Below are positions 6,755 to 10,081 of a stretch of 10,081 bases of DNA, piece after piece. Both the position numbers and the translations under genes were made by a program. The notes beneath the pieces are model-generated. The model was not told the DNA's origin and did no database searches. It saw nothing but the letters and a program-made list of their open reading frames with translations. The DNA comes from Rubrobacteraceae bacterium (lineage in GTDB: Bacteria > Actinomycetota > Rubrobacteria > Rubrobacterales > Rubrobacteraceae), in assembly GCA_029240775.1 (NCBI GenBank), contig JARDZQ010000031.1, positions 1 through 10,081 of the forward strand, in the 5' to 3' direction. Every line of letters begins with the position of its first letter. Position 1 is the first letter of the stretch.

Positions 6755-7756
6755 TCACCCCGCCGACTGGTAGAGGAAGTAATAGTAGAGAAAGAACCCG
6801 CAGGCGGCGAAGGCGGCCTGGACGATCCAGAACCGGACCACGACCTTGTTCTCCTGCCATCCAACCATCTCGAAGTGGTGGTGGATCGGAGCCATCTTGA
6901 AGACGCGCCGCTTGCGCCCGGTGAGCCGGAAGACCGCGTACTGTACGATCACCGAGAGCGCCTCGACGACGAAGAGCCCTCCCACCACCGGAAGGAGCAG
7001 CTCGGTCTTGGTGAGCACGGCGGCCGCGGCGAGGACCCCGCCGATGGCGAGCGACCCCGTATCGCCCATGAACACGTCAGCCGGATGAGCGTTGTACCAC
7101 AGAAACCCCACGATAGCCCCGACCATCGCTCCGCAGATTATCGCGACGTCGTACTGGCGCTCGAGGAAGGCGATCGCTGTGTAGACGACGAGCGCGATGG
7201 CCCCGGCCCCGGCGGCGAGCCCGTCGAGCCCGTCGGTGAGGTTCACGGCGTTGGTAGTGCCAACGATCACGAGCAGCAGGAAGAGGCTGAAGAGCGCGAT
7301 CCCGACCACCCCGGGCCCAAGAGCAAGGTTGCGGTCGAAGCCAGGGACCACGATGGTCTGCGTGACGCCCACGTAGCGCAGCGCGAGAACGTCGGCCATG
7401 ACGACGGCGAGGGTGAGGAGCAAGAACTTGTAGCGCACGCTCAAGCCCTCGCTCCCTTTCTTGGAGATTTTCTGCCAGTCGTCATACAGACCTATGCCCG
7501 CCACGGCCGAGACGATGAGCAGCGTCGCCAGCGTCGCCACATTGAGCCGCGCCACTACCACGAGCGCCGCGACGAGGCCAAGCAGCATTACGACCCCGCC
7601 CATCGTCGGTGTACCGGCCTTGATGAGGTGCGTCTCCGGACCGTCTTCTCGCACGAACTGGCCGAACTTGCGCGTCTGCAGGAACTCGATGTACGTCGCC
7701 CCAAGCGCCACCGTCACGAGAAACGCTATGGCGGCCGCCAGCACGACGCTAAACAA
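6755..7756 (-). CDS. mraY: phospho-N-acetylmuramoyl-pentapeptide-transferase MraY
   Basis: MraY is a multipass membrane enzyme that transfers phospho-MurNAc-pentapeptide from UDP to undecaprenyl phosphate, forming lipid I. The 333-residue protein has about ten hydrophobic segments and the family signatures: GTPTMGG (48-54), the metal-binding YDDWQK (91-96), TNAVNLTDGLDGLA (168-181), FMGDTGSLAIGG (229-240) and the histidine motif APIHHHFEMVGW (289-300). Length is slightly below that of Escherichia coli MraY (360). The C-terminus is a tyrosine- and phenylalanine-rich membrane segment. The start is TTG (7754-7756), with AAAGGAG ending about ten bases upstream, inside the end of murF. The murF stop lies eight bases into mraY, so translation is probably coupled. 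WecA-type transferases are excluded by the HHHFE motif and the neighbours. Confidence 0.97.
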   Translation of the reverse strand: MFSVVLAAAIAFLVTVALGATYIEFLQTRKFGQFVREDGPETHLIKAGTPTMGGVVMLLGLVAALVVVARLNVATLATLLIVSAVAGIGLYDDWQKISKKGSEGLSVRYKFLLLTLAVVMADVLALRYVGVTQTIVVPGFDRNLALGPGVVGIALFSLFLLLVIVGTTNAVNLTDGLDGLAAGAGAIALVVYTAIAFLERQYDVAIICGAMVGAIVGFLWYNAHPADVFMGDTGSLAIGGVLAAAAVLTKTELLLPVVGGLFVVEALSVIVQYAVFRLTGRKRRVFKMAPIHHHFEMVGWQENKVVVRFWIVQAAFAACGFFLYYYFLYQSAG

Positions 7757-9128
7757 GGGTCAGGCTCTCCTTTAGCTTTCTGGTCAAAGCATCCAGGCCC
7801 ACGCCTCTCGAACCCTTGACGACAACGTAATCCCCGGGCCTCAACTTCTCCTTGAGCTCTTCTGCGGCCGCCCCGGCGTCCGGGTAGAAAAGCGTCTTGC
7901 CGGAGAAGGCTTCAGCGTACCAGCGTGCCTCGTCCCCGACGCAGACCAGCAGGTCCACGCCCGCCTCCTCGGCCAACCTCCCTGCTTCCTGGTGGTAGGC
8001 CCGGGCCGCGATGCCGAGCTCGAACATGCCGCCGAGAACGGCGACGAGGCGCCGGTTCTGGCGGGCGGCCTGATCCGCCCCGTAGCGCAGAACGGCGGCG
8101 ACGGCTGCCGGGGAGGCGTTGTAAGAGTCGTCGTAGACTACGATGTCGTCGCGCAGCCTGTAGACCTCTCCCCGCAGGCCCGTGCGCCGCAGCCGCGAGA
8201 CGCCCCTGGCGCACTCTTCGAGGTCGAGGCCGAGCGCGAGCGCGCCGCCGAGCGCGGCGAGCAGCGGCTCGACGAGGTGGGTCCCGAAGACGGGGGAGCT
8301 AACCTCGGCCGACCGGTCCTCCAGGCGGACCACGAAGCGGAGGCCTTCCTCGCGCTCCTCGACCTCCGTGGCGATCAGGTCGGCGTCCTCAGCGCCCTCC
8401 AGACCGAAGGTGATGCGCCGGCGCAGCCTTCGACCTGAGCCCGTGGCCGCTTCGGGGGCCGCAACCGGGGACACCAAGACGCCGTCGCTGGGGAGAGCGA
8501 GCGCCAGCTCGCCCTTCGTGGCGGCCAGAGAGTCGAGGCCACCGAAAGAGTCGAGGTGGACCGGCGAGATCGCGGTCAAGACGCCTACCTGCGGCGGGGC
8601 TATTCCGCACAGATGCCTAATGTCTCCGGGGTGGGTCGCCCCCATCTCGAGCACCAGAACCTCGGTGCGCGCATCGGCCGCGAGCACCGTGAGTGGGAGC
8701 CCGATCTCGTTATTGAAGTTGCCGGCGGTCGCGGAGACCCGCTTTCCGGCGTAGCGGAGCACGGTGGCCAGGGCGTCCTTGGTAGTGGTCTTGCCAACGG
8801 TGCCCGTGATGCCTATGACCAGCGGGGCCGGAGCGTCTGCGCGCACTAGCGTCCAGCGGGCGAGCCGCTGCATGGCGTCCAGAGGGTCTTCGACGACGAG
8901 GGTCGGCACATCCAGCGGCCGTGTAGCGACCACCGCCACCGCGCCGCGCAGGTAGGCTTCGGGCGCGAAGGCCACCCCGTCCCTCTTGCCGCTCAAGGCG
9001 AAGAAGATGTCTCCCTCGCGCACCACCCTTGAATCCGCCGCCGCCCCGCGCACGAGCGTCCCCTCTTCGCCGGAGATGAGATCGGCTCCCAGAACGCACG
9101 CCACCTCACCTAGAGGGGCGGGCCTCAC
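7749..9128 (-). CDS. murF: UDP-N-acetylmuramoyl-tripeptide--D-alanyl-D-alanine ligase MurF
   Basis: MurF is the cytoplasmic ATP-dependent ligase that adds the D-Ala-D-Ala dipeptide to UDP-MurNAc-tripeptide. The 459-residue protein has the MurF N-terminal domain with ADSRVVREGDIFFALSGKRDG (31-51), P-loop ITGTVGKTTTKD (107-118), GNFNNEIGLPLTVL (136-149), LEMGATHPGDI (160-170), ATKGE with Lys205 at the carbamylated-lysine place, VYDDSYNASPAAV (331-343), a dimer-less C-terminal domain with LGGMFELG (365-372) and VVVKGSRGVG (435-444). FNNEIG and DDSYNASP separate it from MurE. Several usually conserved positions differ: HNxxN reads HLVEP (284-288), the GR before the last domain reads GLRG, and GDM is GGM. 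The GTG start overlaps the stop of the upstream penicillin-binding protein as GTGA, with GGGAG eight bases upstream. murE is not next to it. Confidence 0.95.
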   Translation of the reverse strand: MRPAPLGEVACVLGADLISGEEGTLVRGAAADSRVVREGDIFFALSGKRDGVAFAPEAYLRGAVAVVATRPLDVPTLVVEDPLDAMQRLARWTLVRADAPAPLVIGITGTVGKTTTKDALATVLRYAGKRVSATAGNFNNEIGLPLTVLAADARTEVLVLEMGATHPGDIRHLCGIAPPQVGVLTAISPVHLDSFGGLDSLAATKGELALALPSDGVLVSPVAAPEAATGSGRRLRRRITFGLEGAEDADLIATEVEEREEGLRFVVRLEDRSAEVSSPVFGTHLVEPLLAALGGALALGLDLEECARGVSRLRRTGLRGEVYRLRDDIVVYDDSYNASPAAVAAVLRYGADQAARQNRRLVAVLGGMFELGIAARAYHQEAGRLAEEAGVDLLVCVGDEARWYAEAFSGKTLFYPDAGAAAEELKEKLRPGDYVVVKGSRGVGLDALTRKLKESLTLV

Positions 9129-10081
9129 CGGCTCGTCTCCCGCGTACGATCCGGGGGCACGTTGAAGTAGCCCAGGGCGAAAGACGTGACCTTCCGGAAT
9201 GCGGGAGCAGCGGCGAGCTCTCCCCAGTATGTGCGCTCGGGCTCGTCCACGGCGATTAGCGTCACGTACTCGGGGTCGGTGGCGGGGGCGAAGCCGATAA
9301 AGGAGGCCACGTACTCGTCACCGTAAGTTCCCGTCTCGGGGTCCACTTTCTGGGAGGTCCCGGTCTTGCCGGCCACAGTGTAACCGGGGATCTGGGCGAG
9401 ATGGCCCGACCCTTCGTCGACGACTCCCTGCAACATCCCGCGTACTATAGCCGAGGTCTCCTCGCTTATCACCCTGGGTCCGGGAGCAGGCGGGCCCGTC
9501 TGCTCCACTACGTGAGGAGTGATCGTCTGTCCCCCGTTGGCGATGGCCGCGTAGCCGGCGGTGAGCTGCAGAGGGGTTACGGTGAGGCCCTGCCCCATGG
9601 GAATGTTCCCGATTGTGGAGCCGCTCCAGTCCTCGTAGGCCGGCACGGAGCCAGGGTCCTCGCCCCACACGTCCACCCCGGTCTTCTCCCCGAATCCGAA
9701 ACTCCGGATGTACCCCTCGAGCTTAGCGCCGCCGAGCGCCTGGCCGATCTGGATCGCACCCACGTTGCTCGATTCTTTGAGGACGTCGCCGGTGGTCATG
9801 ACCTTGGTCTCGTGCGGGCGGGAGTCGTGGATCACGCGGTCGGCGACGGTTATGCGGTCGGGGACCACGAAGGTCGAGTGCTCCGTAACGGCCCCTTCCT
9901 CGAGGGAGGAGGACACGGTGATGGCTTTGAAGGTGGACCCCGGCTCGTAGGGGTCGGTGAGGACCCGGTTGCGCTGGTCCTCGAGCGCTGCGGCGTCGGC
10001 GCGGTTGTTGTCGTAGCCCGGCGTGTTGGCGAGCGCCACGATCGCGCCGTCCTCCACCCGCATGACCAGGCCCACGGCACC
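9125..10081 (-). CDS. ftsI: FtsI-type class B penicillin-binding protein, C-terminal transpeptidase part (5' end outside window)
   Basis: This is the C-terminal part (about 318 residues) of a DD-transpeptidase that cross-links septal peptidoglycan outside the membrane, working with FtsW. All three penicillin-binding active-site motifs are present: STFK with the catalytic serine (9926-9937), SSN (9764-9772) and KTG (9359-9367). Family sequence blocks surround them: ALANTPGYDNN near the visible start, DPYEPGSTFK, ESSNVGAIQIGQ, IGNIPMGQGLTVTPLQL, AGKTGTSQ and ASFIGFAP. It ends about 20 residues past the transpeptidase fold, with no PASTA repeats. The N-terminal membrane anchor and pedestal domain lie beyond 10081 and cannot be judged. 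A position at the head of the cluster directly before murF favours FtsI over other class B proteins; symbol confidence is lower than family confidence. The stop TGA (9125-9127) overlaps the murF start. Confidence 0.92.
   Translation of the reverse strand, partial: GAVGLVMRVEDGAIVALANTPGYDNNRADAAALEDQRNRVLTDPYEPGSTFKAITVSSSLEEGAVTEHSTFVVPDRITVADRVIHDSRPHETKVMTTGDVLKESSNVGAIQIGQALGGAKLEGYIRSFGFGEKTGVDVWGEDPGSVPAYEDWSGSTIGNIPMGQGLTVTPLQLTAGYAAIANGGQTITPHVVEQTGPPAPGPRVISEETSAIVRGMLQGVVDEGSGHLAQIPGYTVAGKTGTSQKVDPETGTYGDEYVASFIGFAPATDPEYVTLIAVDEPERTYWGELAAAPAFRKVTSFALGYFNVPPDRTRETSR

Noticed and set aside
6751..6864. N-terminal extension of murD to an ATG at 6862-6864
   Set aside because: The extra 38 residues are Ser/Arg/Pro-rich and lie over conserved mraY codons. 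MurD proteins begin at the nucleotide-fold strand, which the GTG at 6748-6750 gives.
6398..7819. Plus-strand open frame of 473 codons opposite murD and mraY
   Set aside because: It is a mirror of conserved coding sequence, with a changing low-complexity composition and no domain. It is an artefact of high GC.
1..10081. A novel defence, mobile or biosynthetic system in the window
   Set aside because: All coding capacity is used by known dcw genes on one strand. No repeat array, integrase, transposase, tRNA or unexplained gap was seen.

Overview
The window is one continuous stretch of a division and cell wall (dcw) gene cluster. Every gene lies on the minus strand, so transcription runs from position 10081 towards position 1. 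The DNA is strongly GC-rich by eye, with GC-biased third codon positions and long meaningless open frames on the opposite strand. High GC, Gram-positive-type gene order and an intact ftsA together suggest a deep-branching actinobacterium, possibly Rubrobacter-like. That placement is inference, because no rRNA or taxonomic marker is present.

In transcription order the genes are: the 3' part of a class B penicillin-binding protein of the FtsI type (9125-10081, running off the window), murF (7749-9128), mraY (6755-7756), murD (5443-6750), ftsW (4295-5446), murG (3307-4401), murC (1952-3310), ftsQ (1270-1908 or slightly longer) and ftsA (58-1260). The first codons of one more gene may follow in the last 33 bases. 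ftsZ would be the usual neighbour there, but too little is present to tell.

The genes form one pathway. MurC, MurD and MurF build UDP-MurNAc-pentapeptide. MraY moves the phospho-MurNAc-pentapeptide to the lipid carrier (lipid I), and MurG adds GlcNAc (lipid II). FtsW polymerises lipid II and the FtsI-type protein cross-links it at the septum. FtsQ and FtsA connect the septal machinery to the FtsZ ring. MurE, the missing ligase step, is not in its usual slot between ftsI and murF, and murB is not between murC and ftsQ.

Packing is extreme. Junctions are 4-base GTGA or TTGA stop-start overlaps, an 8-base overlap, gaps of 4 and 9 bases, and one long 107-base overlap (ftsW/murG). There is no non-coding stretch above about 50 bases, and no RNA gene, mobile element, CRISPR array or clear terminator was seen. 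None of the eight annotated gene starts is ATG. The more interesting points are the ftsW/murG overlap, the unclear ftsQ start, unusual residues in MurF, MurD and MurG, the absent murE, and two candidate promoters inside ftsQ and ftsA. I see no evidence for an undescribed system; this is a core housekeeping locus with some lineage-specific features.
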